A DNA stretch of 64,000 nt from SB15 sp964639245 (lineage in GTDB: Bacteria > Chloroflexota > Anaerolineae > Aggregatilineales > J027): contig CAZXCU010000001.1 in NCBI GenBank assembly GCA_964639245.1, forward strand, positions 310,001 through 374,000, given 5' to 3'. Below, in pieces: positions 43,375 through 52,140 of this stretch (its first letter is position 1; every line of letters starts with the position of its first letter). A program made the position numbers and the translations under genes. The notes beneath the pieces were generated by a model, which was given only the letters and a program-made list of their open reading frames with translations, did no database searches and was not told where the DNA came from.

Positions 43375-44364
43375 CTATTTTTTGTTAGTGATTTCTTGAA
43401 TATGGTCGGCTTCGTGCTTGAGCATTTCTCGGACAAGATGAGCAGGGGTATTTTGTTCTCCCCACGGAAGGGTCATCAACTGGTCAAATCTATCATCGGG
43501 AATGGCTGTTACAGCAGCAATAAATTCTTGACGAACAGCGTCCCATGCAGTGATAACTTCCGCGATGGTTAAATCTTTGCGCTTAACCTGTTGCTCATGG
43601 TTGTAAGTATGGTCGTCCTTATCAATAGTATATACACTGCCATTGTAAAATGCCTGTAAAGAACGAATGGCTTCCTCCTCCCATGCAGTGATATGGGCAA
43701 TCAAATCTTTAACAGTCCAGCCACTTTCATCGTAGATTACTTTGTTCGTATCAATACCAGCAATCACATAACGTCTTTGTTTGCCAGACTCTTCTAATTG
43801 TTGAAGAAGTTCTTTTCTTGGATTAACCATGATGTCAATTACCTTTTCCCATCTTTCCTCATAATTTCCGAATTTTGCAGCGAGTTTTGGAAATTCTTTT
43901 TCAGCCTCTGCCTTTTGTTTTAGCGGCTTGCCTAATTGATTCAGTTGAAGTGTTTTTACTTTTCTATAGTCTAGCTCAAAGCCCGTTTTGCGCTCAAAGG
44001 CTGCATCGGCGACTGATAAAATATTCACTCCTTGGGTGTCAAAACCATCCTCAACCACATCCACAAGGATTTCAGGGTCTTTCAATGCTGCTTCATAAAC
44101 ATGCTCACCCTGTCCAATAAGCCAAGCGCGAAAATCCATAAAACCATCGTCCGAACAACCTGCGCCAATAATATCTGCTGCGTTCCACAAGTCAGCGAGA
44201 TAAGCCTGTATCATAAATTCGTCAAAAATGAAATTGAATGCAATGATTTCTTCCTCATCAAGCGCGATTAATTTTTCAAGTAGAAGCGTCGCCTGTTGCC
44301 AATTATCGCCTTTAGCAGCTTGGCGTGCTTCATCAATCAATTGCCAAAACGTTGCCTTGTCCAT
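43375..44364 (-). CDS. DUF4240-DinB/ClbS-fold fusion protein
   Basis: The 329-residue protein has two parts. Residues 1-170 resemble DUF4240 (MDKATFWQLIDEARQ, FMDFRAWLIGQGEHVYEAAL). Residues 195-329 are a DinB-like four-helix bundle of the ClbS/DfsB type (WTVKDLIAHITAWEEEAI; C-terminal HLVREMLKHEADHIQEI) with the usual histidines. DinB-fold proteins use a bound metal for thiol or detoxification chemistry; ClbS is a colibactin-resistance hydrolase. The specific role here is unknown. It is 6 bases after a second DinB-type gene. Confidence 0.8.
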   Translation of the reverse strand: MDKATFWQLIDEARQAAKGDNWQQATLLLEKLIALDEEEIIAFNFIFDEFMIQAYLADLWNAADIIGAGCSDDGFMDFRAWLIGQGEHVYEAALKDPEILVDVVEDGFDTQGVNILSVADAAFERKTGFELDYRKVKTLQLNQLGKPLKQKAEAEKEFPKLAAKFGNYEERWEKVIDIMVNPRKELLQQLEESGKQRRYVIAGIDTNKVIYDESGWTVKDLIAHITAWEEEAIRSLQAFYNGSVYTIDKDDHTYNHEQQVKRKDLTIAEVITAWDAVRQEFIAAVTAIPDDRFDQLMTLPWGEQNTPAHLVREMLKHEADHIQEITNKK

Positions 44365-44370
44365 GTGCTA

Positions 44371-44823
44371 TCAGCTTAAAATATCTTGCCGATGTTCAAG
44401 TTCATGTTCGATGAGTTCTTCAACCAGTTGGGCGACACTTCCTGAGTCCTCCCACCAGTAACGCAGGGGTTTTTCAAATTGTGAATCGGGCAGTTCCTCA
44501 ATGGCTTGTTTGAACCATTCCCGTGTGTCAGTCCACTCCTGCATGATTTTTTCAAGCGGAAAATGTTTACGGCGGGCAACATTGAGGGCGTTGTAATCTT
44601 CTTCGCTGAGATGGGATGGGAGGAGCGCTTCGCCACCGTCGGCATGAGCTTGGAGGGCAGTCAGGGCGGCTTGTTCCCATGTGGCGAGATGCCCGATGAT
44701 GTCCTTAACCGTCCATTCCCCCTTAGGATAAATAATTTTTTCGGGGTCAAGCCCATGCAGCGCGGATTCAGTTTCGGCGCGGGTCTGGTCAAGGCGGGCG
44801 AATAAAGCGGATTTATCAGGCAT
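44371..44823 (-). CDS. DinB/ClbS-fold protein
   Basis: The 150-residue four-helix bundle resembles ClbS/DfsB: MPDKSALFARLDQTRAE, WTVKDIIGHLATWEQAAL, and the closing LVEELIEHELEHRQDIL with the metal-type histidines. ATG 44823 is preferred over ATG 44841 because AGGA is 9 bases before it and it matches the usual N-terminus. It is related to the C-terminal half of the next gene, so the pair arose by duplication. Confidence 0.82.
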   Translation of the reverse strand: MPDKSALFARLDQTRAETESALHGLDPEKIIYPKGEWTVKDIIGHLATWEQAALTALQAHADGGEALLPSHLSEEDYNALNVARRKHFPLEKIMQEWTDTREWFKQAIEELPDSQFEKPLRYWWEDSGSVAQLVEELIEHELEHRQDILS

Positions 44824-44879
44824 GAGCGATGTTCCTATCATGTCCGTAATTATTACACAAGTTTAGACCATAGGTAAAT

Positions 44880-45533
44880 TTAGCGAAGTCTGATTGGTAT
44901 AACTAAATATCGAAATAGCCCATTTTTAGGGGCAATGATATTTGAGTAATCATGCCAAGTCACATCGTATTTCCCTAATAAATCTATTGAAGACTCCCTT
45001 CCACTCTTTGTTCCCTTAGAAGTGTTGATACCCCAATCGAGTCTACCCGAAAGAGTATGACGATCGGGAAATCTAAAAGAAGTGTCAATCACAACTTTTT
45101 CTCTCTCGATTGTTCTCCAGTATACGCTGTCATTAGTAAGCATAATTGCGTAACCTTCAAATTTTGGTCGAACAGCAATCATGTTTTCTAAACGGCTAAT
45201 ATCTTTAACAAAATCATATCTGCTTGGAGGTTGAGCGCTATGATTGGTAAGAGAAAACATCTCATTATTAAAACTTGTTTGTAATTGGCTAGTTTTATAC
45301 TTTAGTTCAATTGCTAGACCAATTTGATCCATACTTACCCAAATGTCGAGATATTTACGTTTGTTTGTCTGCAACAGTTGATCCGGTTTATACGGATACT
45401 CCAAGCGTATTGATGCAATAGGAAACTTCTTTTGAAGTTCCCAAGCAAAACTGTGCTGAAAATCAGCCTCCGAGTGAAAAATAGGCCGTTTTTCAGCCAA
45501 AGTTTGCATGAATTCATGAATATTTAATGTCAT
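44880..45533 (-). CDS. PD-(D/E)XK-like nuclease candidate, AT-rich orphan
   Basis: The 217-residue protein has a pattern seen in restriction-endonuclease folds: SEADFQHSFAWELQ helix, then KYLDIWV (D63) and a strand AIELKYKT giving the E-x-K pair (E76, K78). The rest has no motif I recognise. ATG 45533 follows AAGGAAAATC; an upstream in-frame ATG (45608) lacks a site. Codons are AT-rich compared with neighbours and no methylase is nearby, suggesting an acquired solitary nuclease or defence protein. Confidence 0.6.
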   Translation of the reverse strand: MTLNIHEFMQTLAEKRPIFHSEADFQHSFAWELQKKFPIASIRLEYPYKPDQLLQTNKRKYLDIWVSMDQIGLAIELKYKTSQLQTSFNNEMFSLTNHSAQPPSRYDFVKDISRLENMIAVRPKFEGYAIMLTNDSVYWRTIEREKVVIDTSFRFPDRHTLSGRLDWGINTSKGTKSGRESSIDLLGKYDVTWHDYSNIIAPKNGLFRYLVIPIRLR

Positions 45534-45580
45534 GATTTTCCTTAATATTTCATCCGGTAAGTTTTCAAGATTATTGGTAG

Positions 45581-45621
45581 GTAGGGGCAGATGCTGAGAA
45601 CATAACAATATCCGCCCCTAC
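45581..45621. repeat. Foldback repeat GTAGGGGC...GCCCCTAC
   Basis: An 8-bp perfect inverted repeat (45581-45588 with 45614-45621) lies between the mutase stop and the nuclease start. Similar ...CCCTAC-ending palindromes are at 3881-3932 and 63271-63294, which suggests a dispersed element family. Confidence 0.5.
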
Positions 45622-45631
45622 GGAAAACGAT

Positions 45632-47290
45632 TTAAATGATGACGGCGGGACGGTACACCCCGAAAACGTGGCGCATCGCGTGGGCAATTTCGCCCAGTGT
45701 GATGTCTGCTTCTACTGCTTCCACAAATAGCGGCATGAGATTTTCCGTGCCACGTGCTGCGTTTTCAATGCGAGTGAGCAGTTCTTGAACGCGGTTGGCA
45801 TCCCGACCTTCGCGCAGGCGGGCGAGTTTTTCACACTGCATGGCTTCAATCGCCGGGTCAACCTTGAGGATGTCTACAGGGTGTTCTTCCTCGGTGGTGA
45901 ATTCGTTCATACCCACGATGACCTGTGCGCCATTTTCAACATCTTTCATATACTGGTAGGCCGCGTCGCTGATTTCACGCTGGACAAAACCCTGTTCAAT
46001 CGCTGCCAGCGCCCCGCCCATCTCGTCAATTTGCTGGATGTATTCAAAGGCACGTCGTTCGATGTCATCCGTCAAATTTTCAATCAGATAACTGCCTGCC
46101 AGCGCGTCAATCGTATCGGCAACCCCGCTTTCATAAGCCAGAATTTGCTGGGTACGCAGCGCAACCTGTACTGCCGATTCGGTGGGGAGGGCTAAGGCTT
46201 CATCCATACTGTTGGTATGCAAACTTTGTGTGCCACCCAGAATCGCGGCAAGGGCTTGCACGGTCACACGGACAATGTTGTTTTCGGGCTGCTGTGCGGT
46301 AAGGGTGCTGCCACCGGTTTGGGTATGGAAGCGTAAACGCATGGCTTCGGTATCGGTTGCGCCAAAACGTTCTTTCATAATTTTAGCCCACATGCGGCGG
46401 GCAGCGCGGAACTTGCCAATTTCTTCCAAAAATTGATTGTGGGCGTTGAAGAAAAACGAAATTTGCCGTCCAAACACATCCACATTTAACCCCGCATCAA
46501 TCGCCGCTTGAACATAGGCGATGCCGTTAGCAAGGGTAAACGCGACTTCCTGTACGGCGGTGCTGCCTGCTTCACGAATATGATAGCCACTAATGCTGAT
46601 GGTGTTCCAGTGCGGCACTTCTTTGGCGCAATAATCAAAAACATCGGTAATCAAGCGCATCGAGGGACGGGGGGGATAAATATAGGTTCCGCGTGCAATG
46701 TATTCTTTGAGAATATCGTTTTGAATCGTGCCGCGCAGTTTGTTCGGTTCCACCCCCTGTTTTTTCGCCACAGCAATATACAGCGCCAGTAAAATAGAGG
46801 CCGGCGCGTTGATGGTCATACTGGTGGAGACTTTATCGAGGGGGATGTCCTGAAAAAGTCGTGCCATATCATGAATACTGCAAATGCTCACCCCGACTTT
46901 GCCAACTTCTCCGGCTGCCATCGGGTCATCGGCATCATAGCCCAGTTGGGTGGGTAAATCGAAAGCTACCGACAGCCCGCGTGCGCCCTGTTCCAGCAAA
47001 AATTTGTAGCGTGTATTAGACTCTTCGGCGGTGGCATACCCCGCATATTGGCGCATCGTCCAGAAACGGGAACGATACATGCTGGGTTGAATCCCGCGTG
47101 TAAAGGGATATTCACCCGGAAAACCCAATTTTTCCTCATAGCCATCCGGTGAATCGGCAGGGAGATAAATTGGTTCTAGGGGAATGTTAGAAGAAGTGGT
47201 AAAGGGGTTTTTCCGTTCGGGAAATTTGGCAGTGGATTTTTCAAGAGTGTTCTTGTGCCACTGTTGATAATTGGTTTTTAAGTCGGACAT
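45632..47290 (-). CDS. Methylmalonyl-CoA mutase, large (catalytic) subunit
   Basis: The 552-residue protein is the TIM-barrel subunit that isomerises (R)-methylmalonyl-CoA to succinyl-CoA. It has RFWTMRQYAGYATAEESN (tyrosine and arginine typical of this mutase), GLSVAFDLPTQLGYD and TGGSTLTAQQPENN. The C-terminal cobalamin-binding domain (DxHxxG) of single-chain enzymes is missing, so a separate B12 subunit is needed. AAGGAT is 7 bases before the ATG. With the acyl-CoA carboxylase genes upstream it suggests propionate or odd-chain/branched acyl catabolism. Confidence 0.92.
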   Translation of the reverse strand: MSDLKTNYQQWHKNTLEKSTAKFPERKNPFTTSSNIPLEPIYLPADSPDGYEEKLGFPGEYPFTRGIQPSMYRSRFWTMRQYAGYATAEESNTRYKFLLEQGARGLSVAFDLPTQLGYDADDPMAAGEVGKVGVSICSIHDMARLFQDIPLDKVSTSMTINAPASILLALYIAVAKKQGVEPNKLRGTIQNDILKEYIARGTYIYPPRPSMRLITDVFDYCAKEVPHWNTISISGYHIREAGSTAVQEVAFTLANGIAYVQAAIDAGLNVDVFGRQISFFFNAHNQFLEEIGKFRAARRMWAKIMKERFGATDTEAMRLRFHTQTGGSTLTAQQPENNIVRVTVQALAAILGGTQSLHTNSMDEALALPTESAVQVALRTQQILAYESGVADTIDALAGSYLIENLTDDIERRAFEYIQQIDEMGGALAAIEQGFVQREISDAAYQYMKDVENGAQVIVGMNEFTTEEEHPVDILKVDPAIEAMQCEKLARLREGRDANRVQELLTRIENAARGTENLMPLFVEAVEADITLGEIAHAMRHVFGVYRPAVII

Positions 47291-47341
47291 GCGACATCCT
47301 TATTGCGGTTGTTTTTTAGTCTATTATAACGGGTTTGACCG

Positions 47342-48889
47342 ATGCGAATATTGATATTGCTCCTGTTTTTGATAGGTGTTTGTGAGGACGGGGTAGGGCG
47401 GGGTGATGCCGCGCCGATGGAGCTTGCCCCGACAGCACAGGATGCCTGTGCGGGTTTACTTCCAACCCGTTTGATACTGAATCAGGGCGGGCGGGTGATG
47501 CTGGATGATGGAATCGGGTTGGTGCTGCATGAAGCGGCAGGTTTGGCATCCCCAATAGTAGGAACACTGGTGGAAGGCACGCTGTTTATTGTAGCTGGGA
47601 GTCTTGCCTGTGCGGATAATCTGCTGTGGCAACAGGTGCGTCTTGCCGATGGTCGGGAGGGCTTTCTGAGTGAGGGCAATTCGCTCCGCTATTTTGCCGA
47701 ACCCTATGCTGTTGGTACACCTATTTTTCGAGAAGATGCGGTGAATAATCTCATTTTGCATGATTTTGTGGATACGCAAGGAAATTTTCAGAGTCGCGCT
47801 CCTTTTCCGATTGTGCCACGTATCGGGTCGGCGGGCGATTTGTGGCAATCTACGGAATTAGTTCTTGCGAATGAGGCGATTCAAGACCGCCGCACCACCT
47901 GTCCCGAAAGGGTCGAAAATATGAAAGATATAGCGTCGGTTACTTTTACGGACAATCAACGACAATTTTATCCAACCCCCAATGGCGAAAAAATGCTGGT
48001 CTTCCGCAGTTATCACCTCACGATTCCGAATTGTGACAATCAAGCGGAAAGTTACGGTACGACCTATGTATCGGTGCTGGATGCAAATGGGGAACAGGTT
48101 ATTTTCCCCTATTCGCAGCATAGCGCCCCACCCCCCACCGAATTTTGTCAGATTCCTACTGTGGCCGGGTCTGAACAACGTGCGTTTGTGGATGATGTGG
48201 TCTGGTCGCCGGACGGAGTGTATGCGGCGTTGAGTATGCGCTATCTCGGCAACAACACGAATTTCCCCTGCGCGTTTTATCATATTTTTCTGGTGAATAC
48301 ACGGACTTTAGAAATTACCTATCTCGATTCAGGACGGCGTTTGACATGGACGGATTCGGGGCGGCGTTTGCAATATATTCGCGTGGAACGGAACGATCCG
48401 AATCAACTGGGTATTGAGCGTATGTTCAATGTGCGACCGGATGGCACAGATAAAGTTGAAATTGGGCTGCCTGCGGAGGTGACATTTTTGCCAGATGTGC
48501 TGGATGTTAGCCATCAAACCCTGCCGATCCTAGGGGAAGACTGGCTGGTTTGTGTGGGGCGGGTGTTTCTTTGCAATGAAGTAAAACTTTGGTCACTGCG
48601 GGATGGACTGGTTTCATCCATGCTGCCGATGCCCCTTTCGCTTGGCGAAAATTTTTTAGGGGTGTACGGATTGGCAGCCGGAACACAATTGCTGTGGGTA
48701 AACCGCGACGGAACGGCTTTTCTGCAATCTGTCGCGGATTCAAGGACGGTACAGGAAATCCAAATCGGGCAGGGGGTAACAGCCGTTTTCCCAACGATTG
48801 GTGGTTTCGGGGTGGTTTTTCGGACGGTGGACAATCGCTATTTTTATATGGATGCAGTTTCGGCTACGCTGCTCGAAGTACGCTTATAA
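47342..48889 (+). CDS. Secreted SH3-domain/propeller protein, unknown role
   Basis: The 515-residue protein starts with a hydrophobic export signal (about 1-15). Residues 30-120 resemble a bacterial SH3 domain (LVEGTLFIVAGSLACADNLLWQQVRLADGREGFL). The remainder has propeller-like units such as VVWSPDGVYAALSM, similar to the protein at 29514. No ribosome site is visible before the ATG, and the start is only 51 bases from the divergent mutase start. A binding or scaffolding role is inferred. Confidence 0.7.
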   Translation: MRILILLLFLIGVCEDGVGRGDAAPMELAPTAQDACAGLLPTRLILNQGGRVMLDDGIGLVLHEAAGLASPIVGTLVEGTLFIVAGSLACADNLLWQQVRLADGREGFLSEGNSLRYFAEPYAVGTPIFREDAVNNLILHDFVDTQGNFQSRAPFPIVPRIGSAGDLWQSTELVLANEAIQDRRTTCPERVENMKDIASVTFTDNQRQFYPTPNGEKMLVFRSYHLTIPNCDNQAESYGTTYVSVLDANGEQVIFPYSQHSAPPPTEFCQIPTVAGSEQRAFVDDVVWSPDGVYAALSMRYLGNNTNFPCAFYHIFLVNTRTLEITYLDSGRRLTWTDSGRRLQYIRVERNDPNQLGIERMFNVRPDGTDKVEIGLPAEVTFLPDVLDVSHQTLPILGEDWLVCVGRVFLCNEVKLWSLRDGLVSSMLPMPLSLGENFLGVYGLAAGTQLLWVNRDGTAFLQSVADSRTVQEIQIGQGVTAVFPTIGGFGVVFRTVDNRYFYMDAVSATLLEVRL

Positions 48890-48910
48890 TGGATAAAAAG
48901 GATAAACGAC

Positions 48911-49216
48911 ATGGCGCTCATCACCTTCAAAATTCGGATTAAGGCAGATGGCAAACCGGAAGTGGACTTGCCCGAAGATTTGCCTGTGGGGGAGTACACG
49001 GCCACTTTGCAGGTTAATGCAGGTAATTTAGAAGATAACTCGCCGTTAAGTTCAGAGGAAATTGCTGGGTATCTTCAGTTTGAGGGCAAAACAGGCCAAG
49101 AAATTGTGGAAATGGGATTGTTAGGCGGATGGGAAGATATGGGGATTGAAGATAGCGTTGTGTGGATACAGGAACAACGTCGCAAACGTAAACAAGAACG
49201 AGGCAATAGATGGTAA
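48911..49216 (+). CDS. Antitoxin-like protein 1 of the PIN array
   Basis: The 101-residue protein starts MALITFKIRIKADGKPEVDL and has a basic tail (QEQRRKRKQERGNRW). It is the upstream partner of a PIN toxin and overlaps its start by 7 bases, the standard toxin-antitoxin layout. The near-identical N-terminus recurs at 49599 and 50293. It does not look like the AbrB or RHH antitoxin folds I know, so the antitoxin family is unassigned. AAGGA precedes the ATG. Confidence 0.75.
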   Translation: MALITFKIRIKADGKPEVDLPEDLPVGEYTATLQVNAGNLEDNSPLSSEEIAGYLQFEGKTGQEIVEMGLLGGWEDMGIEDSVVWIQEQRRKRKQERGNRW

Positions 49217-49587
49217 AAGGCTTGTTAGATACCAATATAATCGTAGATTTTTTGAGGTTGTATACGCCTGCCCAAAACTGGTATCAGCAACAGCCCACAC
49301 TTGGCATTACCCCGTTTGTTTGGTTAGAAGTTATAGAGGGATCCCAAAACAATTTAAAACAAAGGCACGCATTAAAATTGATGAAGAAAATGACCATGAT
49401 TTACCCTGAAAAATCAGATTACGATTGGGCAATGCAGCAATTGGGAAGCTATTGGTTAAGTCATCATATTGAATTGTTAGATTGTCTGATTGCGTCTGTC
49501 AGTTATCGGCTTCAAATTATGCGTGTAAAGCGGAATTTGAAGCATTTTAAACCGTTATTAGGAAATTTGGCACAGAAACCCTATTAG
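49210..49587 (+). CDS. PIN-domain toxin (VapC type), intact copy
   Basis: The 125-residue PIN ribonuclease has the acidic residues D7 (LLDTNIIVD), E40 (VWLEVIEG) and D91 (LLDCLIAS) that bind the metal. VapC toxins cleave tRNA or rRNA until bound by their antitoxin. Only this copy in the array is full length. It ends in LKHFKPLLGNLAQKPY, conserved in all three copies. Confidence 0.88.
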   Translation: MVKGLLDTNIIVDFLRLYTPAQNWYQQQPTLGITPFVWLEVIEGSQNNLKQRHALKLMKKMTMIYPEKSDYDWAMQQLGSYWLSHHIELLDCLIASVSYRLQIMRVKRNLKHFKPLLGNLAQKPY

Positions 49588-49598
49588 GAGAAAACCAC

Positions 49599-49910
49599 AT
49601 GGCGCTCATCACCTTCAAAATTCGGATTAAGGAAGATGGCAAACCCGAAGTGGACTTGCCCGAAGATTTACCTGTGGGGGAATATACAGCCACTTTGCAA
49701 GTTGAATCTGCTGTTCAAGCGGATGAGGATTGGGAAAACCAACCTTGGACGGAAGAAGAATTAGAAGAACTGCTTAAGGTCGAACCGCTTACAGGCAAGG
49801 AAATTGTTGAAATGGGCTTAACTGGTGGGTGGGAAGATCTGGGCATTACGGATAGTGTCGCATGGGTTGAGGAACAACGGCGTAAACGGAGAGAGCAACT
49901 CGGATGGTAG
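49599..49910 (+). CDS. Antitoxin-like protein 2 of the PIN array
   Basis: The 103-residue paralogue of the 48911 protein: MALITFKIRIKEDGKPEVDL at the start, then a more acidic middle (WTEEELEELLKVEPL) and a basic tail (EEQRRKRREQLGW). GGAG is 8 bases before the ATG and the 3' end overlaps the next toxin by 7 bases. It remains intact although its toxin is broken. Confidence 0.75.
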   Translation: MALITFKIRIKEDGKPEVDLPEDLPVGEYTATLQVESAVQADEDWENQPWTEEELEELLKVEPLTGKEIVEMGLTGGWEDLGITDSVAWVEEQRRKRREQLGW

Positions 49911-50281
49911 TTGGACTTTTAGATACAAATGTCATTGTGGATGTATTGCGTCAATATCCGCCTGCTGTAAATTGGCTACATATACAGCAAAACTTGGGAG
50001 TAACACATCTTGTATGGCTGGAAGTTCTCAATGGGGTTGAAAATAAAAGAAAGCAGCAAATCGCCATTCAGCTTTTAAGGCGATTTGAAAAAGTTGAATT
50101 GACTATTGCTGATTTTGAGTGGGCAATCAAACAGACAACATAGTACAAACTGAGCCACAACATTGGCTCAACAGATTGTTTAATCGCGTCGGTGAGCTTT
50201 CGTTTGCAATTACCGCTCTACACAACCAATATCAAGCATTTTAAGCCGTTGTTAGGCAACTTGGCACAGAAACCCTATTAG
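49904..50281 (+). pseudogene. PIN-domain toxin 2, inactivated by an in-frame TAG
   Basis: The frame is open for 79 codons and then has TAG at 50141-50143, where the intact copy has a serine codon. The same frame continues for another 45 codons to a normal stop, so the whole unit is exactly 126 codons as in the intact gene. D7 (LLDTNVIVD) and E40 survive in the short product, but the DCLIAS aspartate lies after the stop. Without readthrough it encodes a truncated, probably inactive toxin. Confidence 0.88.
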
Positions 50282-50292
50282 AAGAAAACCAC

Positions 50293-50595
50293 ATGGCACT
50301 CATTACCTTCAAAATTCGGATTAAGGCAGATGGCAAACCGGAAGTGGACTTGCCCGAAGATTTGCCTGTGGGGGAGCAAGTTGAATCTGCTGTTCAAGCG
50401 GATGAGAATTGGGAAAACCAACCTCTCACAGAGGATGAAATTGACGAATTTCTCACATTTAAGGGATTAACAGGTGCGGAAATTGGCGCACTTGGTTTGC
50501 TTGGTGGATGGGAAAATAAAGGGATTCGTGATGGTGCGGCTTGGATTCAGGAACAACGCATCAAGCGTGCCAAGGAAAGAAATATCCGATGGTAA
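50293..50595 (+). CDS. Antitoxin-like protein 3 of the PIN array
   Basis: The 100-residue third paralogue lacks the YTATLQ segment after VGE, otherwise keeping the N-terminus and a basic tail (QEQRIKRAKERNIRW). The end overlaps the next toxin start by 7 bases. Confidence 0.72.
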   Translation: MALITFKIRIKADGKPEVDLPEDLPVGEQVESAVQADENWENQPLTEDEIDEFLTFKGLTGAEIGALGLLGGWENKGIRDGAAWIQEQRIKRAKERNIRW

Positions 50596-50801
50596 ATGCT
50601 TTTGTAGATGGTTCGGTTGTAGTAGATATTTTGCGTCAACATTCGCCTGCTCAAGTGTGGTTTCAACAACAGCCTTTGCTTGGCATTACCCCACATGTGT
50701 GGTTAGAAGTCCTGGATGGTGTACTCAACATGGCAGAACAAAAACGGGCATTCAAACATTTTAAGCCCCTGTTAGGGAATTTGGCACAAAAACCCTATTA
50801 G
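50589..50801 (+). pseudogene. PIN-domain toxin 3, internally deleted
   Basis: The open frame encodes 70 residues: VDGSVVVDILRQ, WLEVLDGVLN and then directly FKHFKPLLGNLAQKPY. About 55 residues present in the intact copy, including the DCLIAS aspartate, are missing, so the PIN fold is not complete. D7 and E40 equivalents remain. It is still in frame, which fits deletion between short repeats (GCATT...AAA). Confidence 0.85.
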
Positions 50802-50822
50802 GAGAAAACCACATGGCGCTCA
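50802..50822 (+). pseudogene. Remnant of a fourth antitoxin gene start
   Basis: After the third toxin the sequence again reads AGGAGAAAACCAC then ATGGCGCTCA (ATG at 50813), as before copy 2, then breaks into unrelated sequence with a stop after a few codons. It shows that the array was once longer. Confidence 0.75.
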
Positions 50823-50916
50823 GGGTTATTGCGTAAATTGGACTAGACCGGACTGTTCAAACCTCGTTTTTTGCCGCACAATTCTCCCGTAGTTTTTTCA
50901 ATGTTAAGGACACCCT

Positions 50917-52140
50917 ATGGCGAACTTTTCCGCCGCGATTCAAACAGAACGCGCACAAAAAACCATTGTCTATTATCTGGCGTTTATCGGATTAGGGATG
51001 GTCGCTGCCTCGCTTGGCCCGACTGTCCGCGAACTCGCCAGACAAACCGATACCAGCATGGGGGACATCGGGGTTTTGCTAACCGTGCGGGCAATGGCTT
51101 ATCTGGTGGGGTCGCTACTGGTAGGCCGCCTCTATGACCGCTACACCGGACACCGCATCATGATTGGTTCGGTGATTGTCTTATTTGTGATGTTTTTATT
51201 TGTTCCCACGACACCCTATTTATGGCTGTTAATAGTGGTTTTGTTCATCGTGGGCTTGGGCGAGTCCGGCTTGGATGTGGGGGGAAATACCCTGCTGCTG
51301 TGGACACACGGCGAAAAAGTTGGCCCGTTCATGAATGGCCTGCATTTTTTCTTTGGTGTTGGCGCGTTCATCGCACCGATTATCGTGGCACTTTCGCTGG
51401 ATTTAACCGACGGAATCGCGTGGGCTTACTGGATTATCGGGGTGTCGCTGCTGCCGCTAATTGTGCTTTTTTCTCGCCAGCGTAGCCCACAGGCACACAC
51501 TGCCGAAAATGCTCAATCGGCTGGTAAAGACAAACCCAATTTTCGCTTGATAGGCTTGGCGATTTTGTTCCTGCTGTTTTATGTGGGGGTCGAACTCGGT
51601 TTTGGTAATTGGATTTACACCTATGCGGTAGAGCGCGATTTATTGAGCAAAACTGATGCTGCCTATCTCAATTCCGCTTTCTGGGGGGCGTTTACCTTGG
51701 GGCGTTTGTTAGGCATCCCGATTGCAATTCGCTTTATGCCGCGCACGATTTTGTTCGGGTCGCTGGTCGGAGCGCTGGCAAGCCTGCTTTTTATGCTGGT
51801 GCTGCAAGAGGTGGCGTTTTTATGGCTTGGAACGATTGGCTTTGGCTTCTCGATTGCGCCGATTTTTCCCACCACCTTGGCCTTTGTAGAACGCCGTACC
51901 GTGATGACCGGACAAATCACCAGTTTATTTTTTGTGGCTGCTGGCGCTGGGGCGATGATTATTCCTTGGTCAATTGGTTCGTTGATGGATTCGCAGGGTG
52001 ATGAAATCATGTTGTGGTTGGTGACAGGGTATGCCTTTTTGATGCTGGCGGTGTATGGGGTGATGATGCTGTTTTTCGCTGCTCCCACCCGGATTGCCCA
52101 ACCCACCGAAACCCATCCGGCGATTGAAACAACCGCTTAG
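50917..52140 (+). CDS. MFS transporter
   Basis: The 407-residue protein has 12 likely membrane segments. The conserved loop between helices 2 and 3 reads GRLYDRYTGHRI (MFS motif A), and the protein has the gate-type glycine-rich helices. The N-terminal MGDIGVLLTVRAMAYLVGSLL is like the FucP/sugar-MFS group, but the substrate cannot be told. AAGGA is 6 bases before the ATG. The 3' end overlaps the convergent CYTH gene by four bases. Confidence 0.88.
   Translation: MANFSAAIQTERAQKTIVYYLAFIGLGMVAASLGPTVRELARQTDTSMGDIGVLLTVRAMAYLVGSLLVGRLYDRYTGHRIMIGSVIVLFVMFLFVPTTPYLWLLIVVLFIVGLGESGLDVGGNTLLLWTHGEKVGPFMNGLHFFFGVGAFIAPIIVALSLDLTDGIAWAYWIIGVSLLPLIVLFSRQRSPQAHTAENAQSAGKDKPNFRLIGLAILFLLFYVGVELGFGNWIYTYAVERDLLSKTDAAYLNSAFWGAFTLGRLLGIPIAIRFMPRTILFGSLVGALASLLFMLVLQEVAFLWLGTIGFGFSIAPIFPTTLAFVERRTVMTGQITSLFFVAAGAGAMIIPWSIGSLMDSQGDEIMLWLVTGYAFLMLAVYGVMMLFFAAPTRIAQPTETHPAIETTA

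Noticed and set aside
47342..47385. Lipoprotein signal (LIGVC) in the secreted SH3/propeller protein
   Set aside because: Valine just before the cysteine does not fit the lipobox.
49904..50143. Toxin 2 as a genuine 79-residue short protein
   Set aside because: The same frame continues after the TAG with full homology to the intact toxin for 45 codons to a matching stop, so a nonsense change is simpler.
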